DNA of 64,000 nucleotides from an uncultured Lachnospiraceae bacterium (GTDB lineage: Bacteria; Bacillota; Clostridia; Lachnospirales; Lachnospiraceae). Shown here piece after piece: positions 35,143 to 44,336 of this stretch (the stretch's first letter is position 1; the number at the start of each line of letters is the position of its first letter). The stretch covers positions 28,908 to 92,907 of the forward strand of contig CAMRSM010000014.1 in assembly GCA_947053345.1 (NCBI GenBank), written 5' to 3'. The position numbers and the translations under genes were made by a program. The notes beneath the pieces were generated by a model. It saw only the letters and a program-made list of their open reading frames with translations, did no database searches and was not told the DNA's origin.

Positions 35143-35171
35143 AATATAGCACGGGGGAAGGGAATTGTCAA
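35143..35171 (-). promoter_or_regulatory. promoter of the RNA-repair cassette leader
   Basis: On the minus strand TTGACA and TATATT are separated by 17 bases. It is the best promoter in the gap and points to the ligase gene. Confidence 0.7.
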
Positions 35172-35237
35172 ATGGAAAGTTTGGTTTTGGCAGGAAAGCC
35201 TTATTTGGTCATTTTTTATGAAATGATCAAATTGGAG

Positions 35238-35266
35238 TTGACGGTGACGAAATGGGATGTTATATT
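35238..35266 (+). promoter_or_regulatory. promoter of the transglutaminase-like gene
   Basis: TTGACG and TATATT with a 17-base spacer lie about 120 bases before the start. Confidence 0.6.
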
Positions 35267-35384
35267 CTGATTTGATATAAATCGTGGGGAGGAACCAGAT
35301 CAGAAGCGGCTTAAAAGCGTGCAGAATAATCTACTATTTTCGGTTTCAATATGCAGATGCAAACATGGGGGAAGGATATAGTAA

Positions 35385-36083
35385 ATGGAAAAGTACAAGG
35401 CAGAAACAAATATGCTTGATTATTCGAATGTTCATATTCAAAAATTGATACAAAAAAGGGGCTGGCGGAAATTAGCGGAATTTGACCGCATAAGAGCAAT
35501 TTACAATTATGTACGGGATGAAATCCTGTTCGGTTATAACACCGATGATGGGATTCCCGCGTCGAAAGTTTTGGCTGACGGTTACGGTCAGTGCAATACG
35601 AAAGGTACTCTGTTTATGGCACTTCTTAGAGCCTGTGATATTCCCTGCAGGGTACATGGCTTTACCATTGATAAAAAACTGCAAAAGGGAGCAATGACGG
35701 GCTTGGTTTATAAGTCTGCCCAAAAAAATGTATTGCATAGTTGGGTGGAAGTGTTCCTTGAAGGTACATGGTATGAATTGGAAGCCTTTATACTGGATAC
35801 GGTTTATCTTGACAAATTGAAGCGGATGCAGGGTGGCTGCAAGGGGCGCTTCTGCGGTTACGGCGTTGCAGTAAAAGATTTTCAAAATCTCGTGATTGAT
35901 TTCGACAGAAACAATACTTATATACAAAGGGAGGGGATCAATCAGGATTTTGGGATTTATGACTGTCCTGATGATTTCCTGAAACAACATTGGCAGGAAA
36001 TGTCAGCCTTAAAAGCGTTTGCATATAGAAATTTAGGACGGCATTTGATGAACCGGAATGTTAAGAAAATAAGGGAAGTTTAA
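35385..36083 (+). CDS. transglutaminase-like cysteine protease superfamily protein
   Basis: This 232-residue protein has the transglutaminase-like core: Cys70 in GYGQCNTKG, His118 in VLHSWVEVFL and an acidic residue in ELEAFILDTVY (Asp138). The preceding RAIYNYVRDEILFGYN is also typical. No signal peptide is visible, so it is probably cytoplasmic. Family members are mostly peptidases or amidases. It stands alone between divergent promoters, and its DNA is clearly richer in A+T than the surrounding genes, which hints at acquisition. The start is the ATG after GGGGGAAGGATATAGTAA. Confidence 0.8.
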   Translation: MEKYKAETNMLDYSNVHIQKLIQKRGWRKLAEFDRIRAIYNYVRDEILFGYNTDDGIPASKVLADGYGQCNTKGTLFMALLRACDIPCRVHGFTIDKKLQKGAMTGLVYKSAQKNVLHSWVEVFLEGTWYELEAFILDTVYLDKLKRMQGGCKGRFCGYGVAVKDFQNLVIDFDRNNTYIQREGINQDFGIYDCPDDFLKQHWQEMSALKAFAYRNLGRHLMNRNVKKIREV

Positions 36084-36100
36084 TTTTTTCAAAAAAGTTC

Positions 36101-36129
36101 TTGACAACATCATTCGATTGTAATAGAAT
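36101..36129 (+). promoter_or_regulatory. promoter of the first blaI-blaR1 operon
   Basis: TTGACA (36101) and TAGAAT (36124) are separated by 17 bases. The -10 box lies inside operator 1. Confidence 0.8.
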
Positions 36130-36159
36130 GATGTTGCAGACGTTCTATTGCAATCGAAC
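36112..36159. promoter_or_regulatory. two BlaI-type operators of the first system
   Basis: ATTCGATTGTAATAGAAT (36112-36129) and GTTCTATTGCAATCGAAC (36142-36159) are near-palindromes sharing TTCnATTGnAATnGAA. The first covers the -10 box, the second the early transcript. Confidence 0.8.
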
Positions 36160-36265
36160 AGAAGAGAGAAAGCGGAAGAAAAGCGCTTTTCTTCCGTTTT
36201 TTCCCTTCCAGTCTACGCGGCTTTTGTCAGGCCTGACCGTAAAGCCGCAGAAAAGAGGTAGGAAA

Positions 36266-36625
36266 ATGGACATAAAGCTTTATGATTCCGAATTGAGGAT
36301 TATGCAGGTTCTCTGGGAGGAAGGTGACAGTACAGCAAAAAGAATCGCGGAGCGGATGAAAGAGGAAGTCGGTTGGGGCAAGACGACCACCTACACCGTT
36401 CTTAAAAAATGTATTGACAAAGGGGCGGTTAAGCGCCAAGAGCCGAATTTTGTATGCCATGCACTTGTGACGCGGGCTCAGGCGCAGGAGTATGAGACGA
36501 AGGAACTGCTTGATAGGATGTATGGAGGGCGGGCGGACCGCCTGGTTGCTTCCCTGCTTGGGAGCAGGCGGCTGACCGGGGATGAAATCGGGGAGCTGAA
36601 AAAGCTCGTGGAGGATTTGGAATGA
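36266..36625 (+). CDS. BlaI/MecI/CopY-family repressor
   Basis: This 119-residue winged-helix repressor has the family pattern: LYDSELRIMQVLWEEGDSTAKRIAERM, GWGKTTTYTVLKKCIDKGAVKRQEP. In this family the dimer sits on its own promoter until a partner membrane protease causes cleavage. The C-terminal dimer helix is present. The start at 36266 follows AGAGGTAGGA; the track start at 36101 is in the promoter. The gene overlaps the M56 protease gene by four bases, and two palindromic operators overlap the promoter, so auto-repression is expected. Confidence 0.92.
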   Translation: MDIKLYDSELRIMQVLWEEGDSTAKRIAERMKEEVGWGKTTTYTVLKKCIDKGAVKRQEPNFVCHALVTRAQAQEYETKELLDRMYGGRADRLVASLLGSRRLTGDEIGELKKLVEDLE

Positions 36626-39015
36626 CAGGATTACTTGGGCGTTCGTTTTTGGCGGCGGCGGTGATCATAGGTTTGGTCATCCTGCGCGCGCTTCTGCTTC
36701 ACAGGCTGCCAAAATTTACGTTTCAGGCAGCGTGGGCAGTGGTTATTTTGCGGCTGCTGATCCCGTTTTCGGTGCCGGTGTTTGATGCGCCGGACACAAA
36801 AGCCGTTTCCTGGGTGACGGATATTCTTGCGGGAGATGGGCGGGAATGGGCGGTAAGCGTGGGCAGCAGCCAGGCCGCGGGAATTGTCAGGGGCAGCGAT
36901 GCCGGACGGTATTTCGGAAATCTTTCCGTGGCTGACAGCCGGAAGATAGGAAGTTCTGGCCAGGATTCGGGCATTACCTCAAGAAAAAATCATGGTCAGG
37001 ACAAGGCAAACATTGCCGATTTCACGGAAAACCTGAAACAAAACCAGGAGCAAAACATGATAAAAACGGCACCGGGCACATCCAATCCACAATCAACAAA
37101 GACCGCTGCAAAAAACGGAACCGGCCGGGTCGCCATATTGCGCGGAATCTGGCTTGCCGGAACACTGTCGGTCCTGTTTTTTTTCCTTTTTTCCCACCTG
37201 CGTGCGAAAAGGCTATATTCCACGGCAATTCCTGTCAGCCATCCGCTGCCGGAAATGGATTTGTTCCAAAAAAGCGGATTGTTTTGCAGGATACCCGCAG
37301 GATTGTTCCGGAATTTCAGGAAAAGCGTCCGGCGCAATGTTACCGTAAAGGTCAGTGACCGGATTTTTGCTCCAGTGACTTATGGGGTGCTTTCCCCGGT
37401 GATCCTTCTGCCAAAAAGCACGGACTGGGAGAATACGGAGCAGCTGCGCATGGTACTTGGCCATGAGACCGTGCACATCCGGCGCTTTGATATTCTTTAT
37501 AAATGGCTTTTGGCAGCGGCGGTGGCGCTCCATTGGTTTAACCCTTTTGTCTTAGTTATGTATATTCTTGCGAACCGGGATATCGAGCTTTCCTGCGATG
37601 AGGCAGTGATCCGGTGTCTGGCAGGTCAAAAGAAAAAAGATTATGCCCTTGCCCTATTAAGTTATGAGGAAAAACGGATGTTTTCGCCGACCGTGAGCGG
37701 TTTTGGCGGGAATGCCGTCAGGGAAAGGATGGAAGCGATTATGAAAACAAATAAAAAATCAGTGATTGGAATGGCGATGGCGGCAATTTTGGTTGCGGGA
37801 ACGACCACCGTATTTGCCGGGGTAAAAGATGCGAAAAAAGATTTGACGGACGGGCAGCAGCAATCGGCATCCGGCACACAGGCCGCTGGCAGGAACACCG
37901 GTTCCCAAAATACGGATTTGCAGGATGCAGGCGGAAAGAATAAAGACGGGGAGGAAAACAATTCCGGTAACACCCCGCGCACGGTCAAGCAATATATTTG
38001 TGAGCCTGCCTACTATACACCGGAAGAATTTGCAAAAGCCATGGAGGAGGAGCTTAAGGCGCTGAAAAATGAGGTCGCGCAGGGAATGCTCACACAGGAC
38101 GCAGTGGATGAGAGGTCGGCGGAACTTGAGGAACAATACAGGGAGGTGAAAAACGGCAGGCAGATCGAAAAGCCGTCCCCGGTCTATGATGCCGACGGGA
38201 CACCGCTCATAAGCAGCGATGGCACCCAGCTTTACGCAAAGGCCTCCGATATCGAGAGGATGAACAGGGACTTGAGGGAAGCGGCGGAATATCTTGGGAA
38301 TATCGACTCGGTAGAGGGTATGGATACTGTGATTGAGGCGAAGTTCACCGAAGGAGGTCTGTTTGGCGGGATTCCGGATGATTTTAAACTTCCGGAAACG
38401 GATATTTCGATGTACGGTTATGAAGAATACCGCGAGTATGCCGAAAAGCAGAAAGAAGAATACCGCCGGATGAAGGGGCAATGGGGATTTAACCTGACTG
38501 ACGGCTGGTTTGAGTGGGACGATGAAAAAATAGAGACAGCCTGCCGGCTGCTTGACGAAAACCTGGAATTCATCAAGAATGGCGGTAAAATCTCCAGGCC
38601 GGATGCGGATGGAACCGCTTTGATGGTGGGATCCTCCAAATTTAACTTTGAAAGTGCCGACGATGAGAAATGGATGGTGGATGAGGCCAAATGGGCGATG
38701 AGCCTTGCGGAAGCAAAAGAAAAGGGATATGATGTTGTTACGGCGGAAAAGATGAGCGGGGACGGGAAATTTGACATTGCGTTTTTGAAAGCTTACGATG
38801 CGTTCGGTGTGACCGTGGATGATAAAACAGGCAGCTACCTCTATCAGGGAAAGAAGGTTGCCGGGTTCTGGGATGCCGGGACTGTGATGGCAGATGGCGC
38901 GGCGCTTGAGGAAAACGGTATTTATCTGAAAGGCGTGCGCGAGGACGGGAAACTTATCCGCATTGTGGAAATTACAAAAGAGGAGTTTTGTGAGCTTTCC
39001 GGTCTTGCCATGTGA
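36622..39015 (+). CDS. BlaR1/MecR1-type M56 membrane metalloprotease
   Basis: This 797-residue sensor protease should cleave or trigger cleavage of the upstream repressor. Several membrane segments surround the zinc motif HETVH (residues 281-285) and the helper motif SCDEAVI. The last membrane segment is VIGMAMAAILVAGTTTVFA near residue 380. The extracellular part (about 400-797) is acidic and helical with repeated Glu/Tyr-rich phrases (YTPEEFAKAMEEELKALKNEV, MYGYEEYREYAEKQKEEYRRMKGQWGF) and no SxxK penicillin-binding motif. So it does not look like a beta-lactam sensor; its signal is unknown. Before the protease core lies a 70-residue Ser/Asn/Gln-rich insert. Confidence 0.88.
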   Translation: MTGLLGRSFLAAAVIIGLVILRALLLHRLPKFTFQAAWAVVILRLLIPFSVPVFDAPDTKAVSWVTDILAGDGREWAVSVGSSQAAGIVRGSDAGRYFGNLSVADSRKIGSSGQDSGITSRKNHGQDKANIADFTENLKQNQEQNMIKTAPGTSNPQSTKTAAKNGTGRVAILRGIWLAGTLSVLFFFLFSHLRAKRLYSTAIPVSHPLPEMDLFQKSGLFCRIPAGLFRNFRKSVRRNVTVKVSDRIFAPVTYGVLSPVILLPKSTDWENTEQLRMVLGHETVHIRRFDILYKWLLAAAVALHWFNPFVLVMYILANRDIELSCDEAVIRCLAGQKKKDYALALLSYEEKRMFSPTVSGFGGNAVRERMEAIMKTNKKSVIGMAMAAILVAGTTTVFAGVKDAKKDLTDGQQQSASGTQAAGRNTGSQNTDLQDAGGKNKDGEENNSGNTPRTVKQYICEPAYYTPEEFAKAMEEELKALKNEVAQGMLTQDAVDERSAELEEQYREVKNGRQIEKPSPVYDADGTPLISSDGTQLYAKASDIERMNRDLREAAEYLGNIDSVEGMDTVIEAKFTEGGLFGGIPDDFKLPETDISMYGYEEYREYAEKQKEEYRRMKGQWGFNLTDGWFEWDDEKIETACRLLDENLEFIKNGGKISRPDADGTALMVGSSKFNFESADDEKWMVDEAKWAMSLAEAKEKGYDVVTAEKMSGDGKFDIAFLKAYDAFGVTVDDKTGSYLYQGKKVAGFWDAGTVMADGAALEENGIYLKGVREDGKLIRIVEITKEEFCELSGLAM

Positions 39016-39158
39016 CGGGAAGATGTATTTTGGAGTACTGTTTTGAATGTACTGGCATGAACTTTCCGGGATTTTTTACACCCGCATTGGGCATGTGGAC
39101 AGGAAGAGCCCCGTGGGATCTGCGTAAAACCGGATCCTGCGGGGCTTCCCGCTTTCGG

Positions 39159-39208
39159 GTGCTGCCGCTGTTATGTTTTGGCATGATAGCGGCAGCACTT
39201 TATTTTTT
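39159..39208 (+). terminator. terminator of the first blaI-blaR1 operon
   Basis: GTGCTGCCGCTGTTATG pairs with CATGATAGCGGCAGCAC over 17 bp, two of them G-T pairs, followed by TTTATTTTTT. A second stem-loop, GAAGaGCCCCG with CGGGGCTTC, lies just before it. The 39016-39284 gap holds no gene. Confidence 0.85.
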
Positions 39209-39284
39209 CCGGAAAAAGAAGGGCAGTTCCCGTGTCAAAAAATGCGTGGCTGCGGGGAAAATACCCGGCGTTTGCCCGCGCGGG

Positions 39285-41771
39285 TCAAATGCTTTTCCTG
39301 CACGGGCGCAGGTAAGAACCTGACGCTGTGACGGTGACGTTTCCGTCTCCTTTTTTCCTGAGATACAGCATCAGTCTGCCCTCAAGCGCATTGCGGAAGG
39401 CGGCCCGGTAATCGGTCACGTCGCGGGTGTCGCCGTTGTCAAGACCGAGATATTCATAATCCCCTTCTATGTGGATGTCAACGCGGGACTGGTCGGCGGC
39501 GACACGCCGTTTGTCTGCGTCGAGCACCGTAATCTCAATCTGGATGATATCTTCCTGGCCGACAACTTCCATGCTAAGCTGAACCGGAGCACCGGTGGTT
39601 TCGAGTGTGTGGCACAGAACCACGCGGGTCTTTTGGAAAGCGGGATCCGCAAGGTTGGGCTGTTCGGACGGTAAGGACATAAAATCCAAGCCCCGGCTCG
39701 TTTTTGAAAACGAGTAAGGGAAATGGTTCTGCGGAATGATTTCGGCAGGGGAAACGCAGGCGTTTTTAATCTGGTCTGCCAATACGCATACACCCGCCGT
39801 GATCCTTCCGGGCGTAAACGGTACAAACCAGCGGTAAAAGCCAAGTTCCTCCACATATTCCGCTTCCCCCGGGACAGGAATGTCGTTGATCAACAGCACC
39901 GGGTCGGTAACGTTTGTATAGCAGCGGACTTCGATTTCTTCGCCTGGGACATAATTCCAGATATCCCCCATGTTTTTCCACTCGCCAAGGTCAGCGGATT
40001 TCCTCCCGGTGCAGATGTGGATCACGGGATGTTCACTCCACCAGCTCTGCCGGCTGTAATAGCGCGCTTTCTCAAAGCCCGCCGTGGAGAGATTGCCGGA
40101 ACCGTGTGTGTGGGACGGCCAGCCGCCGCATTCTCCGAGATAGTCAATGCCGATCCAGAGAAACTGTCCCGAAATAAAGGGGAGCTTTTTCACCCATTTC
40201 CATGCCGCAAAGCCGGGGCTGTTCTCGCTTCCGACAAACGGCTTATCCGGGAAACGGCAGTGATCCTGCTCGTACAGGTGTTCCTTATAATTGTAACCGA
40301 CCACGTCAAGATGGTCAATGTAACCCAAATTCGCGGAGAGTTCCGGGAACGCGACGGCAGCCGTCACCGGCCGGGTCGGGTCATTTTTTTTGGCGATCGC
40401 GGCAAGCTTTCTTGAAATCACAGTCAGGCGCTCCATGTTCGGGCGGTCGGCGTTGAAACGGCGCTCCTCCTCCGGTTTGTTCGCATCGTTGTTCCCGGTC
40501 ATGGTCAAAAAGCTTTCATGGTTGTACGGGTCATTCGGGTAATCAATTTCGTTGCCGATGGAAAACAGTACAATGCTTGGATGGTTGCGGTCGCGCCGGA
40601 TCTGGGAGGTTAAGTCGCGCTCGTGCCATTCCGGGAAATCGGCCGCGTAGCCCTGATGCTTCGGCGGGTAGACATTGTGTCCGCGGTACCACTTGTTTTT
40701 GCAGCCCTCCCACTCGTCAAACGCCTCATCCATCACGAGAAACCCCATCTCGTCACAGAGATCGTACAGCTCGTTTGCGTGCGGGTTGTGGCTCATGCGG
40801 ATGGCGTTGCAGCCCATGGTTTTCAGTTTGGAAAGCCGCCGCCGCCACGCGCCCTTTGTCATTGCCGCGCCGAGTGCGCCGCCGTCGTGGTGCAGGCAGA
40901 CCCCCTTGAAAACGGTTGGTTTCCCGTTGAGGAAAAAGCCCCCGTCTGCATCAAAGCGGATGGAGCGGATGCCGACCTGCTGCTCGTCTACCGTGGTGGT
41001 GGTGCCGTCCAAAAGGACGAGAGTTGTCCGTAATGTGTAAAGTGCCGGGGCATCCGGCGACCAAAGGTTTGGACACGCAAGTGTCCCGGCGGTCGTCACG
41101 GTCTGCGGTATGCCTTTTGTAAGAATGGCAGCCGTCTCAAACACTGCCACGGCGTTCCGGGCGTAAAACAGCGTGGACTGCACGGTGACTTCGGCATTGT
41201 CTTCCGCCGAAAGCTCGGAGAGCACAAGTTCATTGTCGATCACAACCGCGGCGCTCTGTCCGGAAACCTCCGGAGTCTGAAAGAAAACGCCGTATTCGCA
41301 CGGATAGACTTTGTCAAATTGCTGCAGCACTACCTTGCGCGTGATGCCGGAACCTGTAAACCAGCGGGAATCCGCGATGTCCTCGTGGCAGACCCGCACG
41401 GCGATCACGTTTGTGGAAGTCCCGCCGAAATGGAGGAAATCCGTCACATCGTAGCGGAATGATATGTAGCCGTTCGGCCGTCTTCCAAGGTAATAGCCGT
41501 TGATCCAGACCTGGCTGTTTTTGTATACGCCGTCAAAGCAGAGGAAATGTTTTTTCCCTTCCGCGCTTTCCGGAAGGGCGAAATGTTTGCGGTACCATGC
41601 GGTGCCGCCGATGACATAGCCCGTGCCGCTCGAATTACGGCGGTCTTTCGGGTATTCGACGGACCAGTCGTGCGGCAGGGTGACCTGCCGCCAGTCCATG
41701 TCGGCGTAGCTTTTTTCGAAGGCGTTTTCGATGTCGCCAAGGTGGAAATACCAGTTTTCATTCAGTAGCAT
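39285..41771 (-). CDS. glycoside hydrolase family 2 enzyme (beta-galactosidase-type)
   Basis: This 828-residue enzyme has the family 2 plan: N-terminal sugar-binding sandwich (LLNENWYFHLGDIENAFEK...VTLPHDWSVEYPKDRR), immunoglobulin-like domain, TIM barrel and C-terminal beta domains. The acid/base Glu is in FSIGNEIDYPNDP and the nucleophile Glu is probably in FVGSENSPGF. A DUF4982-like region follows (GEEIEVRCYTNVTDPVLLINDIPVPG). No signal peptide is visible, so it is probably cytoplasmic. The exact sugar (galactose, glucuronate or mannose type) is not decided. The start at 41771 follows GGAGG; the track ORF extends into the promoter. Confidence 0.9.
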   Translation of the reverse strand: MLLNENWYFHLGDIENAFEKSYADMDWRQVTLPHDWSVEYPKDRRNSSGTGYVIGGTAWYRKHFALPESAEGKKHFLCFDGVYKNSQVWINGYYLGRRPNGYISFRYDVTDFLHFGGTSTNVIAVRVCHEDIADSRWFTGSGITRKVVLQQFDKVYPCEYGVFFQTPEVSGQSAAVVIDNELVLSELSAEDNAEVTVQSTLFYARNAVAVFETAAILTKGIPQTVTTAGTLACPNLWSPDAPALYTLRTTLVLLDGTTTTVDEQQVGIRSIRFDADGGFFLNGKPTVFKGVCLHHDGGALGAAMTKGAWRRRLSKLKTMGCNAIRMSHNPHANELYDLCDEMGFLVMDEAFDEWEGCKNKWYRGHNVYPPKHQGYAADFPEWHERDLTSQIRRDRNHPSIVLFSIGNEIDYPNDPYNHESFLTMTGNNDANKPEEERRFNADRPNMERLTVISRKLAAIAKKNDPTRPVTAAVAFPELSANLGYIDHLDVVGYNYKEHLYEQDHCRFPDKPFVGSENSPGFAAWKWVKKLPFISGQFLWIGIDYLGECGGWPSHTHGSGNLSTAGFEKARYYSRQSWWSEHPVIHICTGRKSADLGEWKNMGDIWNYVPGEEIEVRCYTNVTDPVLLINDIPVPGEAEYVEELGFYRWFVPFTPGRITAGVCVLADQIKNACVSPAEIIPQNHFPYSFSKTSRGLDFMSLPSEQPNLADPAFQKTRVVLCHTLETTGAPVQLSMEVVGQEDIIQIEITVLDADKRRVAADQSRVDIHIEGDYEYLGLDNGDTRDVTDYRAAFRNALEGRLMLYLRKKGDGNVTVTASGSYLRPCRKSI

Positions 41772-41854
41772 GGATTGCACCTCCTGTCGGTTGAAGTTTG
41801 TTTTCGGATGAAAAGCTTTCGCATGCAGGTAATTTTTGGATGGAAAAGCGTTCC

Positions 41855-41868
41855 TGAAATCGGTTTCA
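41855..41868. promoter_or_regulatory. CcpA cre-like or LacI-type operator
   Basis: TGAAATCGGTTTCA fits the cre pattern and is nearly palindromic. It lies just downstream of the predicted start of transcription of the family 2 gene. Confidence 0.55.
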
Positions 41869-41885
41869 AATCTTTTGTTGGTTTT

Positions 41886-41914
41886 ATGATAGAGGAGTGG
41901 GCGGGATAATACAA
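41886..41914 (-). promoter_or_regulatory. promoter of the family 2 glycosidase gene
   Basis: On the minus strand TTGTAT and TATCAT are separated by 17 bases. The remaining gap up to 42148 is AT-rich with no gene. Confidence 0.55.
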
Positions 41915-42148
41915 TGGATTTTGTTGGCGGGGTTTTGTTATTTGTTAGCTTTTCCCGTACTGTGGTTTTGGATGTTTGCCGTGCAGGATGCACGGCATTT
42001 TACAAAAATCTTGCAAAATGGTTACAAAGATTTTAAAAATGTTTAATTTTTTGATTTTCCCTTGTTTTTTTCTGGCTATGTGATAAAGTTGCAGAAGGAA
42101 GTGATTGTAAAATGTCGTTTTTGGCAGTGGAAGGGGAGGAAAGTTAAG

Positions 42149-43660
42149 ATGAAGAAGGGAATAACAAAAGTTATCGGAACCGTATTGCTTGGTGCGCTTG
42201 TATTTGCGGGCTGTGGTAAGGGGGCGGACGCGGGAACACCGGGGAGCACGGTGGGAGGTACGCCGGAGGATGCGGCAGGAAGCGCAGAGGGAGGAGCACC
42301 GGATCAGCCGGAGGAAGGGGCGGATGCCGGGGCAACGCCTGCGGGCGGAACCGTGAGCGGGCAGGATTCATCGGCAACGCCTACGGAGGTACCAGAAGAC
42401 GATGCAGGTGCAGGGGAGGTATCCTCCGCCCCGCAGATATCGTTTGAGCTTCTCTCGGATACAAGGTCGGATGCCGCGGGCAATCCGCTTGTGACCGCAC
42501 AGTATCCGGTATTTTCCGTATCCGGGGAAGGGTACGAGGCTCTTGCGGCAGTGCTTGCCGCATGGAACGGGGAATTTAAGGAGCAGGCGGTCTCCTTTCT
42601 TAACGCGGTGCAGGACGACGCGGCATGGTATCGGGAGTCGGTGGATACAGCGTATCAATATGGACAGAAATTGCAGGTGACGGTAACGCGCTGTGACCGG
42701 GATTTTGTCAGTATCCTGATTGGGAGAGAGGTGGAGGAAGGGGGACCCCACCCGAACTATTATTCGGAGGCGCTCAATTTCTTCGCCCCGACCGGTATAC
42801 TGGCAAAGCTTGCGGATGTCGTGCCTGTGGATGATGCGCTGCAAGAAAGGATCAATGTGGGACTGCACGAGAATTATCCCGACCTCGAATTTGACGAGGA
42901 GCTGTTGAGGGCAGGGATCGCCGATGCACTTGTCAATGAGACGGTGGAATGGTATTTCACGGACGGGAAGTTATGCATCAGTTTTCCGGAAGGGTCGTTT
43001 GGGTTCGGGCATGCGGAAGGGAGCCTTGGGGTGATACTTTCGGACGGTGAACCGGGGAAAGGTTTGGCCGCCCTGGAAATGCAGGGGGCGGCAGTGCGGG
43101 TGGAGTCGGGAGACGATCCGGTGGCTTATAGCCCGGACGGCAAAAAGGCAAAATTTGTGCCGGTTCAGGGATGGGGCTTTCCGGCCCTGGAAATCACACT
43201 GGAGGACGGAACGAAAAAAGAATGTGAATTAACGGATGTTTTTTTCTCGTCGCTAGTGGATTTTTGCTGGATCAATGAAGAAAAACTGGTCTTTGAGGGG
43301 CATGTGAATCCATCCCTAAACACGTATATTGTGTATGATTTAAAGGAAAATGATTTTCAGGAATATTTCGGTGTTTTTTTTACGTGGAACCATGATTGCA
43401 GCAAGCTGTTTTATGTGGAAACATCGCCGCATTTTGGGGCGGAGCCTGTACCGGAGAAAATCATAGATCAGGACGGGGACATATATTTTGAAACGAAACA
43501 GGGGGAGCATCTGGTGAATGGCCTCATCCTTGACGCGGCGGATAGGAATATAGGATTTTATGTCAGGACAGAGGAAGAAGGGGAATATTTTGGTATACTG
43601 GACTGTGAAACAAAGGCCGTAGTGTATGAGGAAACCGGAGCTGCTCATGGGGAAGGTTGA
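42149..43660 (+). CDS. DUF3298-type lipoprotein
   Basis: This 503-residue lipoprotein has a signal ending in GALVFAGC, then an 80-residue Gly/Ala/Glu/Thr-rich linker. The folded part starts with ISFELLSDTRSDAAGNPLVTAQYPVFSVSGEGYEALAAVLAAWNG and has GGPHPNYYSEALNFFAPTGILAKLADVV. This is the DUF4163/DUF3298 arrangement seen in RsiV-type proteins, which bind lysozyme. The C-terminal 170 residues add further beta strands with no clear family. No sigma factor gene is adjacent, so an anti-sigma role is not suggested. The start at 42149 follows GGGGAGGA. Confidence 0.82.
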   Translation: MKKGITKVIGTVLLGALVFAGCGKGADAGTPGSTVGGTPEDAAGSAEGGAPDQPEEGADAGATPAGGTVSGQDSSATPTEVPEDDAGAGEVSSAPQISFELLSDTRSDAAGNPLVTAQYPVFSVSGEGYEALAAVLAAWNGEFKEQAVSFLNAVQDDAAWYRESVDTAYQYGQKLQVTVTRCDRDFVSILIGREVEEGGPHPNYYSEALNFFAPTGILAKLADVVPVDDALQERINVGLHENYPDLEFDEELLRAGIADALVNETVEWYFTDGKLCISFPEGSFGFGHAEGSLGVILSDGEPGKGLAALEMQGAAVRVESGDDPVAYSPDGKKAKFVPVQGWGFPALEITLEDGTKKECELTDVFFSSLVDFCWINEEKLVFEGHVNPSLNTYIVYDLKENDFQEYFGVFFTWNHDCSKLFYVETSPHFGAEPVPEKIIDQDGDIYFETKQGEHLVNGLILDAADRNIGFYVRTEEEGEYFGILDCETKAVVYEETGAAHGEG

Positions 43661-43753
43661 AATTTTCGCGCAGTAAAAACGGTCGGCTCAAAATTCGCGA
43701 TTTTACGGCGGTTTTATGCTATGGGGACAGGAAAAAAAATCCAGGAGGGAAAA

Positions 43754-44197
43754 ATGACAGAGGTGCGGTTTTATGAAAAGGTGGAAGATGCTTTGCTGAA
43801 ATTTGCGGTGATCCTTGCAAGAAGTGAAGGGAAATGGGTGTTCTGTAAGCATCGTGAAAGGGAAACTTATGAAATTCCGGGCGGGCACCGGGAGGCGGGG
43901 GAGGATATTTTGCAGACGGCAAAGCGGGAGCTTTATGAGGAGACCGGGGCGACGGATTTTGATATCGAGCCGGTTTGTGTTTATTCGGTGGTGCGGGACG
44001 GAAACGAGGCGGAGGAATCGTTCGGGATGCTGTATTTTGCAGAAATCCGGGAATTTGAGAGAAAGCTGCACTGTGAGATCGAAAAAATCATCCTTACGGA
44101 CGGGGCGGTGGAGCACTGGACGTACCCGGAGATACAGCCAAAATTGATGGAGAAGTATGTGAAAGGGGCGGAAGGTAGGGGAAGGATTTTGGGGTGA
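43754..44197 (+). CDS. Nudix hydrolase
   Basis: This 147-residue hydrolase cleaves a nucleoside diphosphate linked to another group. The full Nudix box is GGHREAGEDILQTAKRELYEETG (residues 43-65), with the metal-binding REL.EE intact. The N-terminus (FAVILARSEGKWVFCKHRERETYEIPGG) and the C-terminal WTYPEIQPKLMEKYV match small clostridial Nudix proteins. The substrate is unknown. The start at 43754 follows GGAGGGA; the track start at 43721 is upstream of that site. It lies on the same strand as the DUF3298 gene, about 90 bases behind it. Confidence 0.9.
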   Translation: MTEVRFYEKVEDALLKFAVILARSEGKWVFCKHRERETYEIPGGHREAGEDILQTAKRELYEETGATDFDIEPVCVYSVVRDGNEAEESFGMLYFAEIREFERKLHCEIEKIILTDGAVEHWTYPEIQPKLMEKYVKGAEGRGRILG

Positions 44198-44336
44198 CCC
44201 TTTCGCTTCTGTCCGCGCGGTGCGATGGCTGCCTCCGCGCATTGATATTCCGGCTTGCTTATGCCGGATGCGGCTGTCTTGCATAGGTTTTACGGCCTGC
44301 CAGTCCGGATGGGATGGCAGGCTCTTGTAAATCCGG

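Noticed and set aside
39012-39323. 103-residue ORF after the first blaR1 gene
   Set aside because: It covers two strong hairpins, one a clear terminator with a T tract, and has no ribosome site or family likeness.
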